A DNA stretch of 41,512 nucleotides from an uncultured Clostridia bacterium. Lineage in GTDB: Bacteria > Bacillota > Clostridia > Oscillospirales > Acutalibacteraceae. The notes below the pieces were generated by a model. That model saw only the letters and a list, made by a program, of their open reading frames with translations, searched no databases and was not told the DNA's origin. This document shows, one piece after another, positions 8,503 through 16,603 of this stretch. Location: assembly GCA_945982035.1 (NCBI GenBank), contig CAMFRO010000004.1, forward strand, positions 1 through 41,512. The letters are read 5' to 3'. Positions within the stretch are counted from its first letter, which is position 1; the number at the start of each line of letters is the position of its first letter. A program made the position numbers and the translations under genes.

Positions 8503-11142
8503 ATGAAGGTAAGAGCAAAAAAAGCGCTTAAAATATTTTTAATAATTTTGCTGTGCCTGATTATTGCAATAGTAGGCTCCGCAGGTGTTTTTGCTGCGGT
8601 TTACAAGCCTGCGCTGACTCTTGATTTTTCGCAAAAAACAGGTCAGGTTACATCCGGTGCGTCGGGTTATCTGTATGGTATCGCACAGGACGGTGTTCCC
8701 AGTAGGGAAATGTGTGAAAGTGTGGATATATCCACGTCTTCTCAAATGGTAACTGATGGGCTTCAGCACCCGATTGGTGACATCAGCGACGTATATGCCT
8801 CCCTTGATAATACCGATTACAATGTGGTATATCTTCAGGATGTTTACGACACATGGTATTACAAAAAAGATGAAATTATGAGGCAGCGTCAAAACGGCTC
8901 CTACGACTGGCAGAAAATGATTACCGAGGATTATCTGCCTAAGGTTAAGCAGTCTGTGCAAAAGCTTTCAAAAGCTGAATATTCAAGCAAGGTTGTTTAC
9001 TGCCTATATAACGAGTGCGACAACGGCGTATGGTTCGGTGAAACAAAGAAAACCGACGATGAAAACAATGAATACGGCGTTTACTGCGAGTATAATGAAA
9101 AGGGCAGGGATAATTTCAATTCAGCATGGAAGCAGACCTACGAGCTTGTTAAATCAATAAATCCGGATGCTTTGATAGGCGGTCCCGGATTTTGCGATTA
9201 CGACAGTGATGAAATCGGATATTTTATGACCTTTTGTGCAAAAAACAATTGTGTTCCCGATATTATGATTTATCACGAGCTGGGCGAAGGCTCTGTGTAT
9301 TATTGGCAGGACCATGTGAATGATTACAGAAGCATTGAAAAATCTCTTAAAATCAGCGAAATTCCTATTATTGTTACCGAGTACGGACGTATGCAGGATA
9401 ACGGCTATCCCGGTGAAATGATTAAATATATCACCCAAATTGAAACGTCAAAGGTTTACGGTGATAACGCTTATTGGCGCCTTGCCGATAATCTAAACGA
9501 TGTTTGTGCCGATGATAACAGCCCCAACGCAAATTGGTGGCTTATGCGATGGTATGCAGATATGCAGGGACAGACTGTTAAAGGCGAATATCACGATATA
9601 ATGAAATCCGACTTCAAAAAGTCAATTAAGCAGCACAAAAAGCTGAATTATAAAGGATTTATGGGTATTGCATCAATAACCGACGCAGAGGATGAAATTA
9701 ATATTATTTGTGGCGGCGGTGACGATGATGCAAGAGTGGTCCTTAAAAATTTAAGCAAAACAAAGCTTAACGGAAAAACTGTTGAAATTAATATTGAGCA
9801 GACTGTTTATAAAGGTCTTTACGGCGTTGTGAATAGTCCCGTTGAGATAAAAAAATATTCCGCAAAGGTAACAGGCGAGGATTTAATTATTGATTTGAGC
9901 AATATGGACGAGGCGAACGCCTATCATATTGTGATTAAGGAGGCTGATGAAACAGCAGTTTCAGCTTATGAAAACACCTCCTTGCCTCAAAGGTATGAGT
10001 TTGAGGATGGCGAAATTTTAGGTAACGCTTATACCTATGAAAGCTACTGTCCTGCCTCCGGTGAGGAAGAAAATCTTGTAGGCGGTATGGAAAAAGACGG
10101 TGATGGCGTTGAAGTTACAGTAAATGTTGCCGAAAGCGCAATTTACGACTTGGACTTCGTTTACGGAAATTCCAACGACGGCAAAGAGGATGAAAACGGC
10201 AGACTAAATCCTGATGACAGAAAAACCTCTATTTCAAATTTGACAATAGACTCGAATGAACAGCAAATAAACTTTGCCAATACAATTAAAAGCGAATATA
10301 CCTCCTGCCAAAGTCTTAGCGTAAAGCTAAAAGCAGGGGATCATAAAATAAAAATTACTCATAACACAGGCACAATAGTTCTTGATTCTCTGATAGTTAC
10401 CTTGCATCAGCAAAGTGATTCGCCTGAAAATATTACGGTTCTTTACGATGCAGACAGAACTACCGATACTAATAAATCGTTTATTGCCATTGCACCGAAG
10501 GATAGCTATTACAGTATTACAACACCTTTAAATATTGTTGAAATGACGGTGGGCTCATCAAAAATTACCACCAACGAAATCGGTGCTGCAACTGTATATT
10601 TAAAGCGTGGTATTAATTATATTGATGTGGCTACAAATCAAGATGCAGTGCCTACTATATCGGAGTTTGACGATAACAATGCGTCGGTTATATCTCTTAC
10701 GCCTAAGCAGGCAAAGCTATCCGGCGGTGCAAGGCTTAAGAAAAATTCAACGGCTTTTGTTGATGGCAAAGTACAAAGCCTTGATTATATTTCGTCAATA
10801 AGCAGTAAATCCGGTAAGGCGGTATATGATTTTAAAGCCTCAAAAGCCGGTGCCTATAAGGTGACTGTACTTTATTCAAATAACGATGAAGGCGGAGACC
10901 ACGACTACAATGTTGATTTAATTGAACGGTATGTTACGGTTGATGTTAACGGCAAAAAGCAGAATGTTTACTGCCGCAACACTTACTCCTGGGATACCTA
11001 TAAAACTGTTACATTTACGGTAAATTTGAAAAAAGGCGAAAACAAAATCGTTCTGTCAAACGATGGCTCAAACAAATTTAATAACGTCGATACCTCGACG
11101 CCCTATATTTCATTAATTACCCTAAATCCTGCCCAGCAGTAA
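8503..11142 (+). CDS. Membrane-anchored glycoside hydrolase-like protein (clan GH-A, GH39-like) with two C-terminal CBM6/35-like modules
   Basis: N-terminal signal-anchor (ALKIFLIILLCLIIAIVGSAGVFA); candidate acid/base in VVYCLYNECDN (E171) and nucleophile in PIIVTEYGR (E293); C-terminal beta-rich repeats RYEFEDGEILGNAYTYES...HKIKITHNTGTIVLDSLIV and GGARLKKNSTAFVDGKVQSLDYIS...GENKIVLSNDGS. RBS AAAAGGAGATTTTT before the ATG. Confidence 0.7.
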   Translation: MKVRAKKALKIFLIILLCLIIAIVGSAGVFAAVYKPALTLDFSQKTGQVTSGASGYLYGIAQDGVPSREMCESVDISTSSQMVTDGLQHPIGDISDVYASLDNTDYNVVYLQDVYDTWYYKKDEIMRQRQNGSYDWQKMITEDYLPKVKQSVQKLSKAEYSSKVVYCLYNECDNGVWFGETKKTDDENNEYGVYCEYNEKGRDNFNSAWKQTYELVKSINPDALIGGPGFCDYDSDEIGYFMTFCAKNNCVPDIMIYHELGEGSVYYWQDHVNDYRSIEKSLKISEIPIIVTEYGRMQDNGYPGEMIKYITQIETSKVYGDNAYWRLADNLNDVCADDNSPNANWWLMRWYADMQGQTVKGEYHDIMKSDFKKSIKQHKKLNYKGFMGIASITDAEDEINIICGGGDDDARVVLKNLSKTKLNGKTVEINIEQTVYKGLYGVVNSPVEIKKYSAKVTGEDLIIDLSNMDEANAYHIVIKEADETAVSAYENTSLPQRYEFEDGEILGNAYTYESYCPASGEEENLVGGMEKDGDGVEVTVNVAESAIYDLDFVYGNSNDGKEDENGRLNPDDRKTSISNLTIDSNEQQINFANTIKSEYTSCQSLSVKLKAGDHKIKITHNTGTIVLDSLIVTLHQQSDSPENITVLYDADRTTDTNKSFIAIAPKDSYYSITTPLNIVEMTVGSSKITTNEIGAATVYLKRGINYIDVATNQDAVPTISEFDDNNASVISLTPKQAKLSGGARLKKNSTAFVDGKVQSLDYISSISSKSGKAVYDFKASKAGAYKVTVLYSNNDEGGDHDYNVDLIERYVTVDVNGKKQNVYCRNTYSWDTYKTVTFTVNLKKGENKIVLSNDGSNKFNNVDTSTPYISLITLNPAQQ

Positions 11143-11158
11143 AATAGCAAAAAAATAA

Positions 11159-11185
11159 CGGTGCAGATTAATACAGTCTGCACCG
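11159..11185 (-). terminator. Rho-independent terminator of the 44-aa minus-strand ORF (may also stop the upstream + strand operon)
   Basis: CGGTGCAGA ... TCTGCACCG 9-bp stem; on the minus strand it is followed by TTATTTTTTTGC. Confidence 0.8.
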
Positions 11186-11204
11186 AAAATTTTACAGCTT
11201 TTTG

Positions 11205-11339
11205 CTAACGTATAAGGGCAAAGCCTAAATCAATAACGCCTCCGAGAATTTTGGAGGTTTTGTGCATGCCCAAGGTTTCCGTAATCCAAAGAATAAGCAG
11301 CGCAACAAGAATTGCAATAATCATAGCCTCTTTGCTCAT
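11205..11339 (-). CDS. Small single-pass membrane protein, 44 aa, unknown function (below the ORF-track length cutoff)
   Basis: Minus-strand translation MSKEAMIIAILVALLILWITETLGMHKTSKILGGVIDLGFALIR*. GGAGG SD (complement of 11350-11354) 10 nt before the ATG, predicted sigma-A promoter upstream, terminator downstream. Confidence 0.7.
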   Translation of the reverse strand: MSKEAMIIAILVALLILWITETLGMHKTSKILGGVIDLGFALIR

Positions 11340-11394
11340 TTTGATAATTCCTCCAATCGGTTACATAATAATTATATAATAACTCACAATATTT

Positions 11395-11422
11395 ATTATA
11401 TACAATTTTTAAAATAAATCAA
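11395..11422 (-). promoter_or_regulatory. Predicted sigma-A promoter for the 44-aa ORF
   Basis: Minus strand TTGATT (complement of 11417-11422), 16-nt spacer, TATAAT (complement of 11395-11400). Confidence 0.5.
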
Positions 11423-11480
11423 TACTAAACAGTTATTTTTTATTCAACTTGACGGAAATAAAAAAATATACAAATTTACG

Positions 11481-11509
11481 TTGAAAATTTGCGGTTATTG
11501 CATTATAAT
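11481..11509 (+). promoter_or_regulatory. Predicted sigma-A promoter for oadG-oadB
   Basis: TTGAAA (11481-11486), 17-nt spacer, TATAAT (11504-11509). Confidence 0.7.
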
Positions 11510-11544
11510 ATCAATTAAAGAATTAATAATGGGGGAATTTGGTT

Positions 11545-12015
11545 ATGAATCCGATTCTTATGGCAACAAGCATAACTCCCGACACAAGCTTGGGCTTTAC
11601 ATCTACTGTTGTAATTTCAGGAATAGGGATAGTAGTATTAATCCTTGTTATTTTGATTATAGTGTTCCAGCTGTTCGGAGCAGGAATGTCTAAATCCCAG
11701 GCTGCTGCTAAAAAAAGAAAAGCAAAAAAGCTTGAAGAACAAATGAAGGCTGACGCCGCCGAAGCTTCGGCTGCTGCATCCTCTCCTGCACCGGCTCCTG
11801 CCCCTGCACCGGCAGTGCAAGGCGGAATCAGCGGCGAAATCGTTGCGGCTATAAGTGCCGCCGTGTATGCTATGGAGGGCGAGGGCGCAAGCGTTACTTC
11901 AATAACACCTGTTGCATCAGCGGCTGTCGCCGTTCCTGCAATGAGGAAAAATCCGATTACCGTTAGAAACCCCTGGGCACAGGCGGCGGTAACGGAGAAT
12001 ATCAGACCTTTTTAG
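11545..12015 (+). CDS. oadG: Sodium pump decarboxylase gamma subunit (OadG-like)
   Basis: Single N-terminal TM (VVISGIGIVVLILVILIIVFQLFGAG), charged stretch, Ala/Pro linker (PAPAPAPAPA), C-terminal RNPWAQAAV; directly upstream of oadB. ATG at 11545 after GGGGGAA. Confidence 0.72.
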   Translation: MNPILMATSITPDTSLGFTSTVVISGIGIVVLILVILIIVFQLFGAGMSKSQAAAKKRKAKKLEEQMKADAAEASAAASSPAPAPAPAPAVQGGISGEIVAAISAAVYAMEGEGASVTSITPVASAAVAVPAMRKNPITVRNPWAQAAVTENIRPF

Positions 12016-12027
12016 GAGGACTAATAA

Positions 12028-13239
12028 ATGTCAGAAATATTACAGGGCGTATGGCAGGCTATCTCAAGCATATTTGCCAACAGCGGTTACGCCTATTTCT
12101 TCACAAACCAGGATGGTTGGAAAAACCTTGTAATGCTTTGCGTTGCATTTTTCTTCCTGTGGCTGGGAATTAAAAAAGGCTTTGAGCCTTTGCTTATGAT
12201 ACCTATTGCTTTCGGTATGCTTTTGGCAAATCTGCCCGGTGCAAATCTTGCGGTTCAGTATCACGATTTGGCAGGATTCTTTGATTTGCTTAAAGGCAGA
12301 GGAGAATTTGTAGGCTGTACGCCGGGACTTATGGATTTTCTGTATTTCGGTGTAAAGGCGGGAATTTATCCTCCGCTTATTTTCCTGGGTATCGGTGCAA
12401 TGACCGATTTCAGCTCGCTTATTGCCAATCCTAAATCATTTATTTTGGGTGCGGCGGCGCAGTTCGGTATTTTCTTCACTTATATCGGTGCGATTCTTTT
12501 AAAATTCACACCTGCACAGGCCGGTTCAATTGCTATTATCGGCGGTGCTGACGGACCTACGGCAATATTTGTTACGTCCCAGTTAGCACCCGAGTTATTG
12601 GGTACTATCGCCGTGGCGGCGTACTCGTATATGGCACTTGTTCCTGTAATCCAGCCCCCTGTTATGAAGCTTCTTACAACCAAGAAGGAGCGAAGCGTTG
12701 TAATGGATGGATTACGTCCCGTATCAAAGCTTGAAAAAATACTTTTCCCCATTATGGTAACAGTTATTGTTTCCTTGCTTCTTCCGGATGCGGCTTCTCT
12801 TGTAGGTATGCTTATGCTCGGTAACCTGCTTAAGGAAAGCGGAAGAACGGAGCGTATTGCAAAAGCGGCTCAGAACGAATTGATGAACATTGTTACAATT
12901 CTTTTGGGTATTTCAGTAGGTGCTACAACATCTGCTAAATCATTCCTTAATCTTAAAACCTTGGGAATTGTTGCTCTCGGTCTTGCGGCATTCGTTCTTG
13001 GTACTGCCTGCGGTGTTCTGTTCGGTAAGCTTATGTATATCTTCTCTAAGGGCAAGGTTAATCCGCTTATCGGCTCAGCCGGTGTATCGGCAGTTCCTAT
13101 GGCAGCCCGTGTAAGCCAGAAGGTTGGACAAAAGGAAAATCCGTCAAACTTCCTGCTTATGCACGCTATGGGTCCCAACGTATCAGGCGTTATCGGCTCA
13201 GCAGTTGCGGCAGGTGTATTGCTTACACTTCTTAAGTGA
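12028..13239 (+). CDS. oadB: Sodium-ion-translocating decarboxylase beta subunit (OadB/GcdB/MmdB family)
   Basis: Polytopic; [94 protein letters not shown] are diagnostic of the family. Confidence 0.95.
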   Translation: MSEILQGVWQAISSIFANSGYAYFFTNQDGWKNLVMLCVAFFFLWLGIKKGFEPLLMIPIAFGMLLANLPGANLAVQYHDLAGFFDLLKGRGEFVGCTPGLMDFLYFGVKAGIYPPLIFLGIGAMTDFSSLIANPKSFILGAAAQFGIFFTYIGAILLKFTPAQAGSIAIIGGADGPTAIFVTSQLAPELLGTIAVAAYSYMALVPVIQPPVMKLLTTKKERSVVMDGLRPVSKLEKILFPIMVTVIVSLLLPDAASLVGMLMLGNLLKESGRTERIAKAAQNELMNIVTILLGISVGATTSAKSFLNLKTLGIVALGLAAFVLGTACGVLFGKLMYIFSKGKVNPLIGSAGVSAVPMAARVSQKVGQKENPSNFLLMHAMGPNVSGVIGSAVAAGVLLTLLK

Positions 13240-13252
13240 TTTTAAAATAAAC

Positions 13253-13286
13253 AAAAGGGCGGTCTGTCAAATCAAACCGTCCTTTT
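13253..13286 (+). terminator. Rho-independent terminator after oadB
   Basis: AAAAGGGCGGT ... ACCGTCCTTTT stem (one G-U) followed by a T-rich tract (ATTTTGC). Confidence 0.72.
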
Positions 13287-13315
13287 ATTTTGCTTGCGAA
13301 AAAAGGATTTTTGTT

Positions 13316-15598
13316 ATGAATAAAGATGCTGTAAAACCAAATAAAGAACAACAAAGAGTAATTGATACCCTTGACGGTCCTGTGCTTGTTGTTGCCGGCG
13401 CAGGAACAGGCAAAACCGCCACAATAGTTAAAAGAATTGAGCATATCATCAACGATTTATATGCAAGGCCGTGGCAGGTGCTTGCCATAACCTTTACCAA
13501 CAAGGCGGCAGGCGAGCTAAAGGAAAGGCTTGCAGACACTATCGGTGACGAGGCAGGGGATATATGGGCATATACCTTTCATTCAATGTGTGCCCGTATT
13601 TTGCGTCGCTTTGCTGATAGGCTTGGATACACCGAGCATTTTACGATTTATGATACCGATGACCAAAAGAGAGTTATGAAAAGATGCCAAAAGGCACTTG
13701 GTATTGAAGATAAATTTCTTAATCACAGGTCAATTCTTGCGGAAATCAGTCACGCAAAGGATAGCTTAATCGGTGTTAAAGAGTATAAGGCAACCACCGC
13801 CAATGATTTTAGAAAGGCTAAAATTGCCCAGTGCTACGAAATGTATCAGCAGGAGCTTTTACGCAGTGATGCTATGGATTTTGACGATATGATTTTTAAC
13901 ACCGTGCGCCTGCTCAAAGAAAATGAAGACGTGCTTGAATTGTATCAAAATCAGTTTAAATATGTTATCGTTGACGAATATCAGGATACAAGCTACGCTC
14001 AGTATATTCTTACATATCTGCTATCGGGAAAGTGGCATAATATCTGTGTAGTAGGCGATGATGATCAGAGCATTTACCGCTTTCGCGGTGCAACAATAGA
14101 GAATATTCTGAGATTTAAGGAGCGCTACGAGGATGAGGGATTAAAGGTTATCCAGCTTGAGCTTGCGGAAAATTACCGTTCTATGCAAAATATTCTCAAT
14201 GCCGCAAACGCAGTAATCGCCAATAATAAAACACGACTTGCCGATAAAAAGCTTCGTTCATATTCCGGTAAGGACGGCGATAAGGTTGTGCTTTATACCG
14301 CTGACAACGAAATGGAAGAGGCACAGTTTATTATTGATGAAATAACGGAAAATGTTAAATGCGGCAGAAGCTATAAAGACCATGCTGTGCTTTACAGAAT
14401 GAATGCCCAGTCACGAAATATAGAAATTATGATGGCAAAATCGGGTATATCATATAAGATTATAGGTGGTAACAGATTCTTTGACCGTAAGGAAATAAAG
14501 GATATTATCTCTTATTTTGCCGTAATTAACAATACCGCAGACAACGTAAGGCTTCAGCGTATTATTAATGTTCCAAAGCGTGGAATCGGCGATACAATGA
14601 TTAATTATATCCTTGAAATTGCAGCGGCCAATAAAATGACCGCATTTGACGTGTGCAAGCACGCCGATGAATTTCAAAAGACCGCCCGCAGTGCGAAAAA
14701 GCTGAAGGAATTTTGCCAAATGATAGAGAATTTTCAGCTTTGCATTGAGGAGGGTATGAGCGTTAACGATTTACTTCAGGAAATTCTTGATACTACAAAA
14801 TATTTTGAATATCTTGACGAGGAGGACCCCCAGAAGGCAGAGGACAGAAAAAACAATGTCAGCGAGCTTTCGTCAATGTTTTTGAAATATCAGGAGGAGG
14901 ACGAGAATTTTGATTTGTCCGTATTCCTTGAGGACGTTGCCCTTGTGTCCGATATTGACTCATATAATGAAAATGACGACTGCGTTGTACTTATGACTCT
15001 TCATTCCGCTAAAGGCTTGGAATTCCCGGTGGTGTTTATTCCCGGTATGGAGGAGGGCATTTTCCCCGGTAATCAGAGTATGTACAGTGACGAGGATTTA
15101 GAGGAGGAACGCCGTCTTGCTTATGTGGGTATAACCCGTGCGAAAGAAAAGCTTTATCTCATAAATGCACGCAGACGTATGCTTTACGGTACAACCTCAC
15201 GCAATATGCCCTCAAGATTTTTAAGAGAAATTCCCGTTTCTGTCACCGAGGACAGAACTGTAAGTGCTTATTCATCAGGCAGCCTTGGCAGCTCCTCATA
15301 CGATTCAATGTCACATTTCGGCACACCGAAAAAAGCAAGCCCTTACAGTAAATCAACAAAAATCGGAGAGGCGACAAAAAGCAGTAATACAGCTCACAGC
15401 TTCGGTCAGGCAGGCAATACAAAGCAAAATGTTACCGTGGCTTATTCCGTTGGTGATACTGTACGCCATAAGTCCTTTGGTACAGGCGTAGTTTTGTCTA
15501 TTCAGCCTATGGGCAACGATACTCTTTTGGAGGTTGCCTTTGATAAAGCCGGTACAAAAAAGATGATGGCAAACTTTGCCCGCCTTGAAAAGCTATAA
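13316..15598 (+). CDS. pcrA: ATP-dependent DNA helicase, UvrD/PcrA type
   Basis: VVAGAGTGKTATIVKRI, AITFTNKAAGELKERL, VDEYQDTSYAQY, GDDDQSIYRFRGA, MTLHSAKGLEFPVVFIPGMEEGIFP, EERRLAYVGITRAKEKL. ATG at 13316 after AAAAAAGGATTTTT. Confidence 0.95.
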   Translation: MNKDAVKPNKEQQRVIDTLDGPVLVVAGAGTGKTATIVKRIEHIINDLYARPWQVLAITFTNKAAGELKERLADTIGDEAGDIWAYTFHSMCARILRRFADRLGYTEHFTIYDTDDQKRVMKRCQKALGIEDKFLNHRSILAEISHAKDSLIGVKEYKATTANDFRKAKIAQCYEMYQQELLRSDAMDFDDMIFNTVRLLKENEDVLELYQNQFKYVIVDEYQDTSYAQYILTYLLSGKWHNICVVGDDDQSIYRFRGATIENILRFKERYEDEGLKVIQLELAENYRSMQNILNAANAVIANNKTRLADKKLRSYSGKDGDKVVLYTADNEMEEAQFIIDEITENVKCGRSYKDHAVLYRMNAQSRNIEIMMAKSGISYKIIGGNRFFDRKEIKDIISYFAVINNTADNVRLQRIINVPKRGIGDTMINYILEIAAANKMTAFDVCKHADEFQKTARSAKKLKEFCQMIENFQLCIEEGMSVNDLLQEILDTTKYFEYLDEEDPQKAEDRKNNVSELSSMFLKYQEEDENFDLSVFLEDVALVSDIDSYNENDDCVVLMTLHSAKGLEFPVVFIPGMEEGIFPGNQSMYSDEDLEEERRLAYVGITRAKEKLYLINARRRMLYGTTSRNMPSRFLREIPVSVTEDRTVSAYSSGSLGSSSYDSMSHFGTPKKASPYSKSTKIGEATKSSNTAHSFGQAGNTKQNVTVAYSVGDTVRHKSFGTGVVLSIQPMGNDTLLEVAFDKAGTKKMMANFARLEKL

Positions 15599-15657
15599 CA
15601 TCAATATATAAAACATATTGTATTGACAATTTGAAATCACCTGAATTTTAATTTGTG

Positions 15658-15686
15658 TTGTCAAAAATAAAACTCCTTCATAGTAT
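15658..15686 (+). promoter_or_regulatory. Predicted sigma-A promoter for the Cys-rich protein
   Basis: TTGTCA (15658-15663), 17-nt spacer, TAGTAT (15681-15686). Confidence 0.5.
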
Positions 15687-15724
15687 ATAACGAAGTGTAC
15701 TTCAATACTTATAAAGGAGTTTTT
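15669..15724 (+). repeat. Inverted repeat / long imperfect hairpin that includes the SD of the downstream gene
   Basis: AAAACTCCTT (15669-15678) and AAGGAGTTTT (15714-15723) are perfect complements; inner pairing ATAGTAT/ATACTTAT (one bulge) and GAAG-TGTA-CTTC. AAAGGAG is the SD for the ATG at 15728. Confidence 0.75.
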
Positions 15725-15727
15725 ATT

Positions 15728-16540
15728 ATGCCTGAAAGCACAGCAGAAAACTGTGAAAGACGTATAAAAGAGGCAGTTTGCATAGACACAAAGCGGATTT
15801 TTGATTCCTGTGTCAGCAAAGATTGCCTTGAGGATTTAAGGGTAACGTTTTTCGGTCCGTCTCAACGGCTTATTGATGAGGCTGTTACGGTAAAATGCAG
15901 GGACTGCACTATAAAAGCAGTGGGAATTGATGTGGAGGAAGTGCCTTTTAACAGGGGATTTTACAGCGTTACCATTAATTTCTATTTCAAGCTGAGATTT
16001 GATACTTATTCTGCACCCTGTACGGTGCCGAGGATGGCAGAGGGTTACGCTCATTTTGAAAAGAAATGCATACTCTACGGCTCAGACGGAGACGTAAAAA
16101 TTTTTACATCAAACCCTGTGTCCGAGCATCTTGACTGCCCTGAGGCACCTCAGTATTCTAACCCGGTAGCAAAGGTGCAGGCGGTTGATCCCGTTGTTCT
16201 CAGTACGGATATTATTGAGTGCTGTGACTGTCATATTCCCTGTGTAACATCATTCCCACGGTCAATTTTGAAAAATTGTGAAGATACTGTAATACCTACG
16301 GAATGTACAAAAGCAGTGGTTGTAACTCTCGGACTGTTCTCAATAGTTCAAATGGAGCGAGATGTTCAGCTTCTCATCCCGGCATACGATTATTGCATAC
16401 CTGACAGAGAGTGTAATTGCAACACAACAAGTCCTTGCGAAACCTTCCGTAAAATTGAGTTTCCTGTGGACGAATTTTTCCCCGTTGATAAGGATGACCG
16501 TACCTGCAAGCCCTGTAAAAACGGCGAAGACGACGATTGA
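15728..16540 (+). CDS. Cysteine-rich protein of unknown function (270 aa, 21 Cys)
   Basis: ATG at 15728 after AAAGGAGTTTTTATT; no signal peptide or TM apparent; CxxC-like clusters VKCRDC, IECCDCHIPC, RECNCNTTSPC, RTCKPCK. Confidence 0.78.
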   Translation: MPESTAENCERRIKEAVCIDTKRIFDSCVSKDCLEDLRVTFFGPSQRLIDEAVTVKCRDCTIKAVGIDVEEVPFNRGFYSVTINFYFKLRFDTYSAPCTVPRMAEGYAHFEKKCILYGSDGDVKIFTSNPVSEHLDCPEAPQYSNPVAKVQAVDPVVLSTDIIECCDCHIPCVTSFPRSILKNCEDTVIPTECTKAVVVTLGLFSIVQMERDVQLLIPAYDYCIPDRECNCNTTSPCETFRKIEFPVDEFFPVDKDDRTCKPCKNGEDDD

Positions 16541-16560
16541 CACGAACAAATAATTTATAA

Positions 16561-16603
16561 AAAACGGCTTCCCGTGGGATTAACCTTGAGGGAAGCCGTT
16601 TTT
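16561..16603. terminator. Bidirectional terminator between the Cys-rich gene and malQ
   Basis: AAAACGGCTTCCC ... GGGAAGCCGTTTT 13-bp perfect stem, T-run on both strands. Confidence 0.88.

Noticed and set aside
11770-11820. Short repeat ccggctcctgcccctgcaccggca as a possible tandem repeat or CRISPR-like element
   Set aside because: It encodes the Ala/Pro linker (PAPAPAPAPA) typical of OadG-like subunits; no spacer-repeat structure.
13124-13315. 64-aa N-terminal extension of the UvrD/PcrA ORF ([13 protein letters not shown]...)
   Set aside because: It lies inside oadB and its terminator in another frame; a good SD and ATG exist at 13316 (MNKDAVKPNKEQQ).
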